Positions 34,588-42,815 are shown, numbered from the stretch's first letter. The stretch: 43,490 nt of DNA from Bacteroidota bacterium (GCA_027593035.1 JAQCJQ010000007.1:1-43490), one strand, 5' to 3'. Translations and numbers: made by a program. Notes: generated from the sequence alone by a model not told the origin.

Positions 34588-35946
34588 ATGCTGCATCTAG
34601 ATAAACAATTTTTTCAAATACTGCACGAGCAAATTGAGGCGGGACTTGACCGCGACTTGCTTGCTCAATTGGTAGATTTTCGTGCAGCCGACATCGCAGA
34701 AGTCATCGAGAATTTGCGCGTCGAAGACGCTCATTATCTCTACCGTCTGCTGGAGAACGAGCTGAAGGCGGATGTCCTGATTGCGCTGGACGAGGAAAAT
34801 CGGCATGAACTCCTGAGCGGCATGACAGCGGGCGAAATCGCCGAAGAAGTGCTTGAAAATTTGGACTCGGATGACGCCGCCGACATCATGTCCGAATTGC
34901 CCGAATCCAAGGCGGAAGAGGTCATCCAAATGTTGGAGGACAACAAGCAAGCTTCGGACATCCGAGATTTGCTCAACTATGAGGAGGGCACTGCTGGTGC
35001 GATGATGGCCAAGGAATTGGTCAAAGTCCAGGCCGAATGGACGGTCAATCGCGCGATCCGCGAAATCCGCCGTCAAGCCGAAGAATTGGAACAAGTCTAC
35101 ACGATTTACGTCGTGGATCCAGAGGGCCGATTGACCGGTCGTCTTAGCTTAAAGCATTTGTTATTGAATGCCGAGAGCACGCGCACTAAAATCAATGAGA
35201 TTCAGGAAACAGCGGACATCATCACCATCCAAGTGCATGAATCCTCTGAGAAAGCGACGAAGCTGATGGAACGCTATGATTTGGTGGCGCTTCCTGTCGT
35301 CAATCATGAACATGAGCTCATCGGCCGCATTACCATTGATGACGCCGTCGACGCGATGATCGAGGATGCCGAAAGGGACTACCAGTTGGCCAGCGGCATC
35401 TCGGAAGACGTGGAATCCCGCGACAGCGTATGGACGTTGACACGGGCCCGGCTACCTTGGCTCCTGATCGGATTGGTCGGCGGGATCGGAGGGGCTTATG
35501 TCATTGGCGCTTTTGACATCCAGAAAAATGCGGAAATGGCCCTATTCATTCCACTGATTGCCGCGATGGGTGGCAATGTAGGCGTGCAATCAGCAGCCAT
35601 CGTGGTGCAGGGATTGGCTTCCAGCAACATGGGGACTCAAAACATGTTGTCCCGACTGTCCAAGGAATTGGGCGTTGGCATCATCAATGGTCTAATCTGC
35701 GGCCTATTGATTTTGGCCTCTAGCCTCCTACTGGGATTTGGCACATCCTTGAGCATCACGGTGAGCCTTTCTCTGATTTGTGTCATCATCTTCGCCGCCT
35801 TGTTTGGAACCTTCGTTCCGCTGATGCTCAACCGCTACAAAATCGACCCCGCATTGGCCACAGGCCCCTTCATCACCACCGTCAATGACATCATTGGTCT
35901 GATGATTTATTTCGCCGTTGGTACCCTCATTGTTGGCATGATTTGA
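34588..35946 (+). CDS. mgtE: Magnesium transporter MgtE
   Basis: 452 residues. A cytoplasmic N domain of MgtE repeats (about 20-130, ELPESKAEEVIQMLE), two CBS domains that sense Mg2+ (about 130-255), a plug helix and five membrane segments (from about 285). The selectivity region PLIAAMGGNVGVQSAAIVVQGLAS carries the conserved N-x-G-x-Q motif of the ion site, and ATGPFITTVNDIIGLMIYF contains the acidic residue of the last membrane pair. The ATG at 34588 is preferred over GTG 34558 (promoter overlap). Followed eight bases later by a dehydrogenase gene. No M-box-like leader is seen. Confidence 0.94.
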   Translation: MLHLDKQFFQILHEQIEAGLDRDLLAQLVDFRAADIAEVIENLRVEDAHYLYRLLENELKADVLIALDEENRHELLSGMTAGEIAEEVLENLDSDDAADIMSELPESKAEEVIQMLEDNKQASDIRDLLNYEEGTAGAMMAKELVKVQAEWTVNRAIREIRRQAEELEQVYTIYVVDPEGRLTGRLSLKHLLLNAESTRTKINEIQETADIITIQVHESSEKATKLMERYDLVALPVVNHEHELIGRITIDDAVDAMIEDAERDYQLASGISEDVESRDSVWTLTRARLPWLLIGLVGGIGGAYVIGAFDIQKNAEMALFIPLIAAMGGNVGVQSAAIVVQGLASSNMGTQNMLSRLSKELGVGIINGLICGLLILASSLLLGFGTSLSITVSLSLICVIIFAALFGTFVPLMLNRYKIDPALATGPFITTVNDIIGLMIYFAVGTLIVGMI

Positions 35947-35953
35947 CGGAGAC

Positions 35954-36916
35954 ATGATAGAGCGCGTTGCCTTTTTGGATGCTGTTCACCCCGTGCTTCA
36001 AGAACGATTGGAAACCGCTGGATGGGTCTGCAATCATCTGGAAGAACTCACGCGACAACAAATCCTCGACGGCGCTCTAGCGACGTATTCCGGAATCGTT
36101 CTGCGAGCACGCATCCAACTGGACCCCACACTTTTTGCTGCAATTCCTGCCCTGAAATTCGTTGCCCGAAGTGGCGCTGGCCTTGAGAACATTGACGTAC
36201 TCTACGCGCAAAACCACGGAATTCAAGTCTTCAATTCGCCTGAAGGCAATGCCGATGCCGTTGGGGAACATGCCTTGGGGCAACTGCTCATGCTATTTCA
36301 CAGGTTGCGTCTGGCCGACCGCAGTGTCCGCCAGCATCTTTGGGAACGCGAAGCGCATCGTGGAATGGAACTTAGCGGAAAGACGGTTGCCATCATCGGA
36401 TTCGGACACATGGGCCGCAGCTTCGCTCGAAAGCTCAGCGGAATGAACTGCCGAGTGGTTGCGTACGACAAATACGTGCAAGGATTCAGCGGTGAGGAAA
36501 ACGTGCACGAATGGACCATGGAACAGGTTTGGGAACATGCGGATGTTGTGAGCCTCCATTTACCATTGACCGAAGAAACCCATCAACTTGTTAAACGCGA
36601 TTGGCTGCTTCGATTCAAGCGCCCCATTGTACTCATCAATACCGCTCGAGGAGGCATCGTTAACACGGCGCATCTGCTGGACGCCTTGGATTCCCAACGC
36701 TTGCAGGGGGCGGCTTTGGACGTCCTCGAATTCGAACGTCGCAGTCTGGAAGGACTGTCCGATCGGCCCGAAGCATTGGAACGCTTGCTCACACATGAAC
36801 AGGTCATCCTCAGCCCCCATGTTGCTGGATGGAGCGTTGAGAGCTACTTCAAACTCAGCCAAGTCCTAGCCGACAAAATACTGACATGGCACGCCTCGCT
36901 ATCGCTTACTGACTGA
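35954..36916 (+). CDS. D-isomer-specific 2-hydroxyacid dehydrogenase
   Basis: A 320-residue NAD-dependent dehydrogenase related to 3-phosphoglycerate dehydrogenase. The N-terminal substrate block is VARSGAGLENID, the NAD motif is VAIIGFGHMGRSFARKL, and the catalytic residues are the arginine of NTARGGIVN and the histidine of SPHVAGW. It lacks the ACT or regulatory domain of SerA. The substrate cannot be fixed; phosphoglycerate, glyoxylate or hydroxypyruvate are possible. It starts eight bases after mgtE with a GGAGAC Shine-Dalgarno-like run ahead of the ATG and ends at a bidirectional terminator. Confidence 0.88.
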   Translation: MIERVAFLDAVHPVLQERLETAGWVCNHLEELTRQQILDGALATYSGIVLRARIQLDPTLFAAIPALKFVARSGAGLENIDVLYAQNHGIQVFNSPEGNADAVGEHALGQLLMLFHRLRLADRSVRQHLWEREAHRGMELSGKTVAIIGFGHMGRSFARKLSGMNCRVVAYDKYVQGFSGEENVHEWTMEQVWEHADVVSLHLPLTEETHQLVKRDWLLRFKRPIVLINTARGGIVNTAHLLDALDSQRLQGAALDVLEFERRSLEGLSDRPEALERLLTHEQVILSPHVAGWSVESYFKLSQVLADKILTWHASLSLTD

Positions 36917-36958
36917 TTCCTGATGGCTTCGAGCGACAACCCGTTCGAGCCAACAGCG

Positions 36959-37004
36959 CATAAAAAAACCTCAAACTGAATCCCAGCTGAGGTTTTTTTT
37001 TATG
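36959..37004. terminator. Bidirectional rho-independent terminator
   Basis: Inverted repeat CATAAAAAAACCTCA ... TGAGGTTTTTTTTTATG with a 14-base loop. It lies between the convergent dehydrogenase and ExbD genes and has A/T runs on both sides, so it can serve both. Confidence 0.9.
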
Positions 37005-37019
37005 GAGTCCGATTCAAGC

Positions 37020-37496
37020 TTACTCCTCAATCGTCCCGGTTCGTTCACGACTTGTGGCAGAGTACAACACCTTCAAGGCTGACGCCTTGCGCAACTCCTG
37101 CTTTACATCCGTTACAATGCCCATCTTCGTGTCTTGATCGACCTTCAACGAAACCCACATCTTGCTTTGCTCCGATTCCGCCAAAGTCAAGCGCTCCGTA
37201 ATGACCCAATCCTGGATCATCTCCGGCGATGAGAAGGCATCATTCAACTGCATGATGGGTTCCGTTCCATATCGCTTGTCCATGGGAATCCCGATGTTGA
37301 CGTAGCGAATCAAGTGCTTCTTTTCAATCTTATACAGTTCGGAAGCTTCCGGCCGAATCAACCGCACCTTTTCATCTTCCGTCCTCAAAACCGTCGCTAC
37401 CATGAAGAAGAACAGCAACATGAAGACGATGTCGGGAAGTGACGCTGTCGAGATGGTGGCCATGCCCCTTTTCGCTCCTTTCCTAAACTTGCTCAT
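37020..37496 (-). CDS. ExbD/TolR family biopolymer transport protein (second copy)
   Basis: 158 residues. A basic start (MSKFRKGAKRG) precedes one membrane helix with the proton-channel aspartate in SLPDIVFMLLFFFMVAT, then a periplasmic domain of about 110 residues. It works with ExbB in a TonB- or TolA-like energised system. Last of a four-gene operon; it begins one base after the stop of the first exbD. The start at 37496 is chosen for the conserved MSKF start; the frame extends 24 codons into exbD1. Confidence 0.9.
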   Translation of the reverse strand: MSKFRKGAKRGMATISTASLPDIVFMLLFFFMVATVLRTEDEKVRLIRPEASELYKIEKKHLIRYVNIGIPMDKRYGTEPIMQLNDAFSSPEMIQDWVITERLTLAESEQSKMWVSLKVDQDTKMGIVTDVKQELRKASALKVLYSATSRERTGTIEE

Positions 37497-37497
37497 A

Positions 37498-38322
37498 TCA
37501 GTAGTAGGTTGATCCTTCGCGCGGCTCTGCCTCCGAGATCCTTTGAGGATACACCGAACGCACGGCAACGATTTTACTTAGCAACACCTTGTCATCCGCA
37601 TTCCGGTCGTACAAGTCTTCAAGCTCTCTGTAGGTCCGGCCAAACTTCGCCACGGCTAACTCATCTCTCAACTCATTCACTGCCGATTGAAGTTCGTTTT
37701 GAACTTGCAGGTAGGTATTGTAAGTCGTGTTGTTGTCGTTTTGCATTGAAATCAAGGCAGACGATGGCAGCTCTTTATAATCTCCCCCGAGGAGATCAAT
37801 CGTCGCCAGTTTTTCCCGCCAATTCTCAAGCACCTTGGAGTAATTCTTCCGACGGTTTTCATCCGTAGCGGTCGCAACGAACATCTCATACTCCGCGATC
37901 CGTTGTTTCACATCCGCTTTTCGAACCCAAACACGTTCCGGGAATGCCGCGTTCGTCTTGCCATTGGATCCCGTCACAAGCACAACCTCACGGCTGCGAC
38001 CAATCAGATCTCCACTCACAGGGTGGGACATGACTCCATCGCCTGTAGCGATCAAAAAATCTTTGGCCTTGTCTTTAAGATCCTCAATGTCCAACGGTTC
38101 ACCCTCAACAAGCAACAAGTCCAAGAAATTGACCTTTACGTTGAAAACGTTCTGTTCCTTGGCTTGGGGCACATCAATGTCTGGCGGAACAGGAGGCGGC
38201 AGCTGTCGCTTGATCCCTTCATCCGAGTCAATGGTGGTGGTGACCAACCAAAAAATCAGAAGGAGGAACGCGATGTCCGCCATCGAGCCTGCGTTGATTT
38301 CTGCTAATTCTCGGCGAGCCAT
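37498..38322 (-). CDS. ExbD/TolR family protein with extended periplasmic domain (first copy)
   Basis: 274 residues, about twice the usual length of ExbD. Start MARRELAEINAGSMADIAF carries the channel aspartate in the single membrane helix (ADIAFLLLIFWLVTT), followed by a proline-rich linker (PPPVPPDIDVP), the ExbD periplasmic fold and a long charged helical insertion (about 130-240, with KQRIAEYEMFVATATDENRR and VQNELQSAVNEL). The extension may contact a partner in the envelope. It lies eight bases after the small membrane protein gene. Confidence 0.88.
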   Translation of the reverse strand: MARRELAEINAGSMADIAFLLLIFWLVTTTIDSDEGIKRQLPPPVPPDIDVPQAKEQNVFNVKVNFLDLLLVEGEPLDIEDLKDKAKDFLIATGDGVMSHPVSGDLIGRSREVVLVTGSNGKTNAAFPERVWVRKADVKQRIAEYEMFVATATDENRRKNYSKVLENWREKLATIDLLGGDYKELPSSALISMQNDNNTTYNTYLQVQNELQSAVNELRDELAVAKFGRTYRELEDLYDRNADDKVLLSKIVAVRSVYPQRISEAEPREGSTYY

Positions 38323-38329
38323 TGTCTGG

Positions 38330-38797
38330 TTATTTCAACGCGCTGCGCACTTCTGCAGCTACGATGGTCAGAATGGAAAGTCCTCCGAGGAGGTACACAA
38401 AATACAATCCGCCTCCAGCAAACATGCTTTCTCCGGCAGTCACTGTGATGCCGCTGGCTTCATAAGCCCGCATCACCGTATCATCGGCCAGCACATAAAA
38501 GCTGATCAAACCCAAGATCAAGAATCCAACGACCCCTGCCAGGGTGCCCATCTTTTCTTTGATGTTCGAAACGAAAAATATCAATCCGAAAGTGATGGCT
38601 GCGGCAGCACAAGCGATGCCGACAAAGTAGATGATGTAAAACAATCCATCCAACAAGGCACCATAACGCTCTTGGCCTTCAACAAAGGTCTCATCCGATC
38701 CGCTTCGGGAGGTGATCAAGTAGCTGAGCAAAATGCCCGCAACGATGACCGCAATCCGGAGGCCGGACAAGCCTAAACGTAGTCCTTTATCTCCCAT
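38330..38797 (-). CDS. Four-helix membrane protein in the ExbBD operon
   Basis: 155 residues with four membrane segments (about 12-30, 52-75, 85-102, 128-150) and a short polar loop with ITSRSGSDETF between the first two. No named family was recognised. It sits between exbB and exbD with short gaps (11 and 7 bases), an arrangement I associate with Bacteroidota ExbB/ExbD operons, which suggests that it belongs to the same membrane complex. Confidence 0.75.
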   Translation of the reverse strand: MGDKGLRLGLSGLRIAVIVAGILLSYLITSRSGSDETFVEGQERYGALLDGLFYIIYFVGIACAAAAITFGLIFFVSNIKEKMGTLAGVVGFLILGLISFYVLADDTVMRAYEASGITVTAGESMFAGGGLYFVYLLGGLSILTIVAAEVRSALK

Positions 38798-38808
38798 GAT
38801 TGCTCAGA

Positions 38809-39675
38809 TTATTTGCCTTGAAGTTTACGCTTGTACAGCAAGTCCACAAGGTCCATAGAAGACTCTTCCATGTCCAAAACAATGCTATCAATCTTCGACA
38901 AAATGTAATTGTAAAAAATCTGCAAGATGATGGCAACAATCAAACCGGATACGGTTGTGATCAAGGCGACCTTGATACCACCTGCAACGATCGATGCGTT
39001 GATGGTGTTGGCCTCAGCGATCTTATCGAAAGCGGAGATCATTCCAATTACAGTTCCCATAAAGCCCAACATCGGAGCCAGTGCAATGAACAAGCTGATC
39101 CAGCTCAAGCCGCGCTCCAACTTGGACATCTCAACACTACCATAGTCTTCAATGGCCTTCGCGACTTCTTCGTAACTACCTGCCGAACGGTCCAATCCTT
39201 GATAAAAGATGGTCGCTACCGGTCCACGTGTATTGCGGCACACCTCTTTGGCTCCGTCTACGCCACCCTTTCCGAGCGCCTCTTCGATTTCTTCCACCAA
39301 CTTTCCTGAATTGGTTGTGGCCATGTTCAGGTAAATGATGCGCTCGATGCTCAAAGCCAGTCCGAGAATCAAACAGATCAAGACGAAAGCCATGAAAGTT
39401 GCTCCACCCTCAATGAAATAGCGCTTCACCGTCTGGTGAAAGCTCAAGACTTCACGGGTCTCCTCTACCGGTTCAGCAACCGCTTCCACTGCGGGCGCTT
39501 CTTCCATGACAGTTGAGTCCATCATGGCTTCTCCAACAGCAGTGGAGTCCATGTCCGCTGCCGTGGCGGATGTGTCTACAGCAAGTTCCGTTGCGGCCTC
39601 TTGGGACCACGCAGTCATGGGAACATTTACGAGAATCAGCCCTGCAATTGCGAGGAGGGCAAACAACTTCTTCAT
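38809..39675 (-). CDS. MotA/TolQ/ExbB proton channel protein
   Basis: 288 residues. Unlike E. coli ExbB it starts with a cleavable-looking signal sequence (MKKLFALLAIAGLILVNVPMTAWSQ), followed by a 55-residue acidic, Ala/Thr-rich periplasmic stretch. The three channel helices are in the C-terminal two thirds, with the family blocks LSWISLFIALAPMLGFMGTV and SIVAGGIKVALITTVSGLIVAI. First gene of the operon exbB, small membrane protein, exbD, exbD; it provides proton-driven energy for outer-membrane transport or gliding-type processes. The start at 39675 is taken from the signal peptide; a strong promoter lies about 70 bases upstream. Confidence 0.92.
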   Translation of the reverse strand: MKKLFALLAIAGLILVNVPMTAWSQEAATELAVDTSATAADMDSTAVGEAMMDSTVMEEAPAVEAVAEPVEETREVLSFHQTVKRYFIEGGATFMAFVLICLILGLALSIERIIYLNMATTNSGKLVEEIEEALGKGGVDGAKEVCRNTRGPVATIFYQGLDRSAGSYEEVAKAIEDYGSVEMSKLERGLSWISLFIALAPMLGFMGTVIGMISAFDKIAEANTINASIVAGGIKVALITTVSGLIVAIILQIFYNYILSKIDSIVLDMEESSMDLVDLLYKRKLQGK

Positions 39676-39744
39676 GTGTGAATCAGGTTGGTGAAATTTA
39701 CTCAAAGGTCTCGGACGCTTGCAACATCGCAAGCCAACCGATTG

Positions 39745-39775
39745 CAAATGTAGGCAGTACTCTCGCTTTGAGCAA
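39745..39775 (-). promoter_or_regulatory. Bacteroidota-type promoter for the exbB operon
   Basis: Minus strand: TTG (39773-39775), 20-base spacer, TACATTTG (39745-39752, full TAnnTTTG match). The expected message has a leader of about 60 bases before the exbB ATG. Confidence 0.65.
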
Positions 39776-39889
39776 GCGAAAAAAACAGGACGTAAAACCA
39801 GCCCACATTGGGAATTAAAGCATTTATTTCTAGTTGCTTACAAATCCGACGGGGCTGTGCCTGATTTCAATTCGAATCGACATAACAGC

Positions 39890-39918
39890 AAAAAGGGCCG
39901 CATCGCTGCAGCCCCTTT
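39890..39918 (-). terminator. GCGA-tetraloop terminator after the NTF2-like gene
   Basis: Minus-strand RNA: AAAGGGGCUGCA, loop GCGA, UGCGGCCCUUU, then U residues; all 12 pairs can form (one U.G, one G.U). Its apical sequence (13 bases) equals that of the tRNA-Leu terminator. It starts 22 bases after the stop codon of the gene at 39941. Confidence 0.85.
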
Positions 39919-39940
39919 CCATCCAACAAATCAACTCCCA

Positions 39941-40702
39941 TTAAGGGGTTTGTTCGCTGTAAAATTCCAAGGTATTCATCTTAACACCGGCATTCTCTGC
40001 ACTTGCTGCTCCTTCAGGACCGCTCGTGAATGCTTCGAAAGCAGGCACATCCGTCACATCAAAAAGAACGGCCGTGCCGTTGGCGTTAGCAGGATTAGCC
40101 GATTGAAACAAGCGAGCCGAGACTCCCATTGCTTTGAACGTCTCATAATCAGTTGCACCGGGCACCCACGCGGCCATCCAAGCACTCGCATCCTTCACAT
40201 CATGGGTTGCGAGGAACGTGGTCACATCCGGAGCGACAGCGTCCATAAGGCCTCCAAAATCAAAGAAGTCACCCGACTGGCTAATCTTACCATCCGTAAA
40301 ACTGAAGTAATGGTAAGCATTCAAGATGGCCGTCTTTCCAGATGGAACAAACGTGCTCGTCCACTTCCCATAACACCGAACACTCCCGTCGGGTCGACCT
40401 GTTTCATCATTCACGCCTGGCAACCAAATTGCATCCGTGAATTTGATGTCATCAAACGCCGCGTGGTACATACCGATTTGCTCTTTTTGCTGAACCAAGT
40501 CGATGATCCCTGCTCCGTAGACAGGTGATTCATGCTTCAAACTGTCCGAAAAGTGAGCTACCCAAGCCTCGATGTCCTCGTTTTCGTGGGCCGCAATTGC
40601 GGACTGAGCCAACGCCAAGTTGGAGGCATAATCCGCGTGATTTCCGCCCGAAGAGCAGCTCGCTAAAAGAGCCCCTGCCACAATAAAATGATACAACTTC
40701 AT
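39941..40702 (-). CDS. NTF2-like (SnoaL-type) lipoprotein
   Basis: 253 residues with a lipoprotein signal (MKLYHFIVAGALLASCSSG, lipobox LASC, acylated C16). Two halves: an NTF2/SnoaL-like domain (about 25-150: AIAAHENEDIEAWVAHFSD, then YHYFSFTDGKISQSGDFFD) and a C-terminal domain (about 155-253) with VPGATDYETFKAMG and TAVLFDVTDVPAFEAF, which resembles a dimeric alpha/beta-barrel repeat. No catalytic function is assigned. The start at 40702 begins the signal peptide; the open frame runs 45 codons further upstream. Confidence 0.75.
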   Translation of the reverse strand: MKLYHFIVAGALLASCSSGGNHADYASNLALAQSAIAAHENEDIEAWVAHFSDSLKHESPVYGAGIIDLVQQKEQIGMYHAAFDDIKFTDAIWLPGVNDETGRPDGSVRCYGKWTSTFVPSGKTAILNAYHYFSFTDGKISQSGDFFDFGGLMDAVAPDVTTFLATHDVKDASAWMAAWVPGATDYETFKAMGVSARLFQSANPANANGTAVLFDVTDVPAFEAFTSGPEGAASAENAGVKMNTLEFYSEQTP

Positions 40703-40717
40703 GGTAAATAATTTGCG

Positions 40718-40745
40718 CAAAACTAGTTCACACAGCCCTTCACAA
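40718..40745 (-). promoter_or_regulatory. Candidate promoter for the NTF2-like lipoprotein gene
   Basis: Minus strand: TTG (40743-40745), 17-base spacer, TAGTTTTG (40718-40725, full TAnnTTTG match), 15 bases before the ATG at 40702. Confidence 0.5.
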
Positions 40746-40795
40746 AACATGCCATTCTCCAATTGGACAAGGACATTAAAATGTAATTTACCCCC

Positions 40796-41584
40796 ATGGA
40801 TCTCACCCTTTTTCAAATTGACGCTTTCACAAATCAACTATTTTTAGGCAACCCGGCCTGTGTTGTTCTTCTCGATTCCTGGCTGTCCGATGACCAGATG
40901 CTGGCTATGGCCGCAGAAAACGCCGTGGCCGAAACGGCCTTCATCGTGGAGCAGGCAGGGCGCTTTCAACTTCGCTGGTTTACGCCCGACATCGAAATGG
41001 ATCTGTGCGGTCACGCCACCCTCGCCGCGGGTCATGCGGTGCTCCATCACCTGCATCCCGATTGGCTTACAGTGCATTTCGACACCTTGAGTGGTCCGCT
41101 TCTTGTCATCAAAGAGGACACGGGCTATCGGATGGACCTTCCCAATCGGCCTCCCGTTGAGAGTTTGTTGCCCGAAGCGATTGAAAACGCATTGAGCAGG
41201 AAACCCACAAAAGTTCTGAAAGGGTGTGATTACGTCTTGGTCTATGACGATGAGCACGCTGTGCGCAGCATGCAAATCGATCGACCTGTATTCGACCAGA
41301 TTAATCTGGGGACGGGCGGAGTCATTGTTACTGCGCCGGGCGAATCGTGTGATTTCGTTTCGCGATTCTTCACACCGCAAGCCACCATTCTAGAAGACCC
41401 CGTGACAGGGTCTGCCCATTGTTCGTTGGTGCCGTATTGGTCAGAAATATTCGGAAAAACAGAACTCACTGCCCAACAACTCTCTGCACGGGGCGGGTTC
41501 TTGAATTGCCGATTAGTCGGTGATCGGGTTCACCTCATTGGTGAAGCGGTGACCACCCTCCAGGGTACAATTCAATTGGATTGA
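40796..41584 (+). CDS. PhzF family isomerase
   Basis: 262 residues, two-lobed diaminopimelate-epimerase-like fold. Starts MDLTLFQIDAFTNQLFLGNPACVVLL; the catalytic glutamate is in NAVAETAFIVE (near residue 45) and the substrate site is in FTPDIEMDLCGHATLAAGHAV. The second lobe contains EDPVTGSAHCSLVPYWSE, also conserved. PhzF isomerises a phenazine precursor, but most family members act on unknown small metabolites; no phenazine genes are nearby. Stands alone, divergent from the lipoprotein gene. Confidence 0.9.
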   Translation: MDLTLFQIDAFTNQLFLGNPACVVLLDSWLSDDQMLAMAAENAVAETAFIVEQAGRFQLRWFTPDIEMDLCGHATLAAGHAVLHHLHPDWLTVHFDTLSGPLLVIKEDTGYRMDLPNRPPVESLLPEAIENALSRKPTKVLKGCDYVLVYDDEHAVRSMQIDRPVFDQINLGTGGVIVTAPGESCDFVSRFFTPQATILEDPVTGSAHCSLVPYWSEIFGKTELTAQQLSARGGFLNCRLVGDRVHLIGEAVTTLQGTIQLD

Positions 41585-41614
41585 GTCGACGCCATTGGAT
41601 TGCAAACCAAGTGT

Positions 41615-42133
41615 TTACAATGGCAAACTGTATGGGCTTGGGATCCTCGATAAGTCGAGCAGCAAGTACCACGTGGCAAAGAAAGCCATGACGAGGATCC
41701 CCAAGAAAACATCCCTCAACTTGGCTTCCTGCGGGTAAACCACGCTCGTTTTCGTTCTGTAAGTTTTCAGAAAATGAAGTGGCAAGATGCCAAACAAGAT
41801 GATGCTCACACTCCAAGAAAGGAGGAAATTGGCATCCGGCCAATGCATCACTTTGAAGAGCGCTCCTAAAATCAAGGAGCTTAAAAAAAAGCTCCCCATT
41901 GCCAAAACAATCCGCCCTTTCTTGAAGAGGTCCACCATCAAGACCGGGATGAAGCCGAAGCAAAAAAGCGACATGCCTGCGATGAACACGAAGGCCGCTC
42001 CCTGAAGATGGAAGGCCTTGAAGACGCAACCGAGCAGGATGGTCGAGGCAGATGCCATTCCAATCCAAACGCTCATTTTAGAATTGAGTCCTTGCATGGC
42101 CTTTTGTTTCCTCACAAGGTACCGCATCTCCAT
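41615..42133 (-). CDS. Membrane protein with two GldL-like F-K-x2-H motifs
   Basis: 172 residues with five predicted membrane segments. Two internal repeats share the pattern L-G-x2-F-K-x2-H: LLGCVFKAFHLQGAAFVF and LILGALFKVMHWPDANFLL. The second matches the F-K-x2-H-W-P motif of the gliding/T9SS motor protein GldL and of several uncharacterised Bacteroidota membrane proteins. The frame extends into tRNA-Ser (start 42235), which is ruled out; ATG at 42133, 42127, 42097 or 42076 are possible, and the first after the tRNA terminator is given. Function unknown; a relation to gliding is only suggested by the motif. Confidence 0.65.
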   Translation of the reverse strand: MEMRYLVRKQKAMQGLNSKMSVWIGMASASTILLGCVFKAFHLQGAAFVFIAGMSLFCFGFIPVLMVDLFKKGRIVLAMGSFFLSSLILGALFKVMHWPDANFLLSWSVSIILFGILPLHFLKTYRTKTSVVYPQEAKLRDVFLGILVMAFFATWYLLLDLSRIPSPYSLPL

Positions 42134-42137
42134 AAAA

Positions 42138-42179
42138 AAAAACGGAGTCCAAACTCTAGATGAGCTCGACTCCGTTTTT
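42138..42179 (-). terminator. Terminator after tRNA-Ser
   Basis: Inverted repeat AAAAACGGAGTC ... GACTCCGTTTTT with an 18-base loop holding a smaller stem (CTC ... GAG). It begins one to two bases after the tRNA 3' end on the minus strand, with a long T run on that strand. Confidence 0.85.
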
Positions 42180-42180
42180 G

Positions 42181-42267
42181 TGGAGAGACCGGGATTCGAA
42201 CCCGGGTTACCCTCTCGAGTAAACACGCTTTCCAAGCGTGCGCCTTAAGCCACTCGGCCACCTCTCC
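42181..42267 (-). tRNA. tRNA-Ser (anticodon GGA)
   Basis: Minus strand: acceptor GGAGAGG/TCTCTCC (last pair G.U), D arm GGCCGAGTGGCTTAAGGC, anticodon stem CACGC/GCGTG around TTGGAAA (anticodon GGA), class II variable arm (TTTACTCGAGAGGGTAA) and T arm CCGGG-TTCGAAT-CCCGG. Discriminator A by this alignment, where serine tRNAs usually have G; CCA not encoded. Confidence 0.95.
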
Positions 42268-42298
42268 ATTCCCAAACACCTATTCAGCGACGGGGGTG

Positions 42299-42330
42299 CA
42301 AAAATACCATAAACCAACGTTCTAAACCAA
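42299..42330 (-). promoter_or_regulatory. Bacteroidota-type promoter for tRNA-Ser
   Basis: Minus strand: TTG (42328-42330), 21-base spacer, TATTTTTG (42299-42306, full match), about 32 bases before the tRNA 5' end. Confidence 0.65.
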
Positions 42331-42413
42331 GACCACTTGACAAGTCTCAGAAATACAATCCGCATTCGTTTTTAACTTGCCCCTTTCGACGACCTCAACG
42401 CCCTATTGCCCCC

Positions 42414-42812
42414 ATGTTGACCAACATCCCCTCTTTTCTTGTCTTGATCCTGGCTTGTTTTCTCCCGCTCTCCATGCAAGGACAAGACAGCGGACTCTGC
42501 GGAGTGGAGGTGACAGAGGTCAAAGCGTCCACTGCATTTGGACATTTGGTCGGGTATTCCGTGAAATTCCTAAACACGAAACAACAGACCATTGATCACC
42601 TGATTTGGCGTGTTGATTTTGAAGACAATGCCGGAGTCGTGCTGCATCATACCACTGGAGTGTTCAATTCCACCGATTTGATTGCCCCCATTCAACCTGG
42701 GAATTCCAAATTGTTTTTGCGCACCCCGTCCAAGGTCAAAGGGGCTTCCCGCGCGCGAATTGCCATCACCCGGGTGCACACCATCTCGGGAGAAACGTGC
42801 AAAGTGAATTGA
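42414..42812 (+). CDS. Secreted protein, unrecognised
   Basis: 132 residues with a signal peptide of about 24 residues (SFLVLILACFLPLSMQGQ). The mature part has strand-like segments (LVGYSVKFLNTKQQTIDHLIWRVDF, RARIAITRVHTISG) and two cysteines, near the start (GLCGVEV) and at the end (ETCKVN), that could form a disulfide; an Ig-like fold is possible. No family was recognised. It converges on the asparaginase gene with a gap of three bases; no terminator is seen between them. Confidence 0.6.
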   Translation: MLTNIPSFLVLILACFLPLSMQGQDSGLCGVEVTEVKASTAFGHLVGYSVKFLNTKQQTIDHLIWRVDFEDNAGVVLHHTTGVFNSTDLIAPIQPGNSKLFLRTPSKVKGASRARIAITRVHTISGETCKVN

Positions 42813-42815
42813 ACC

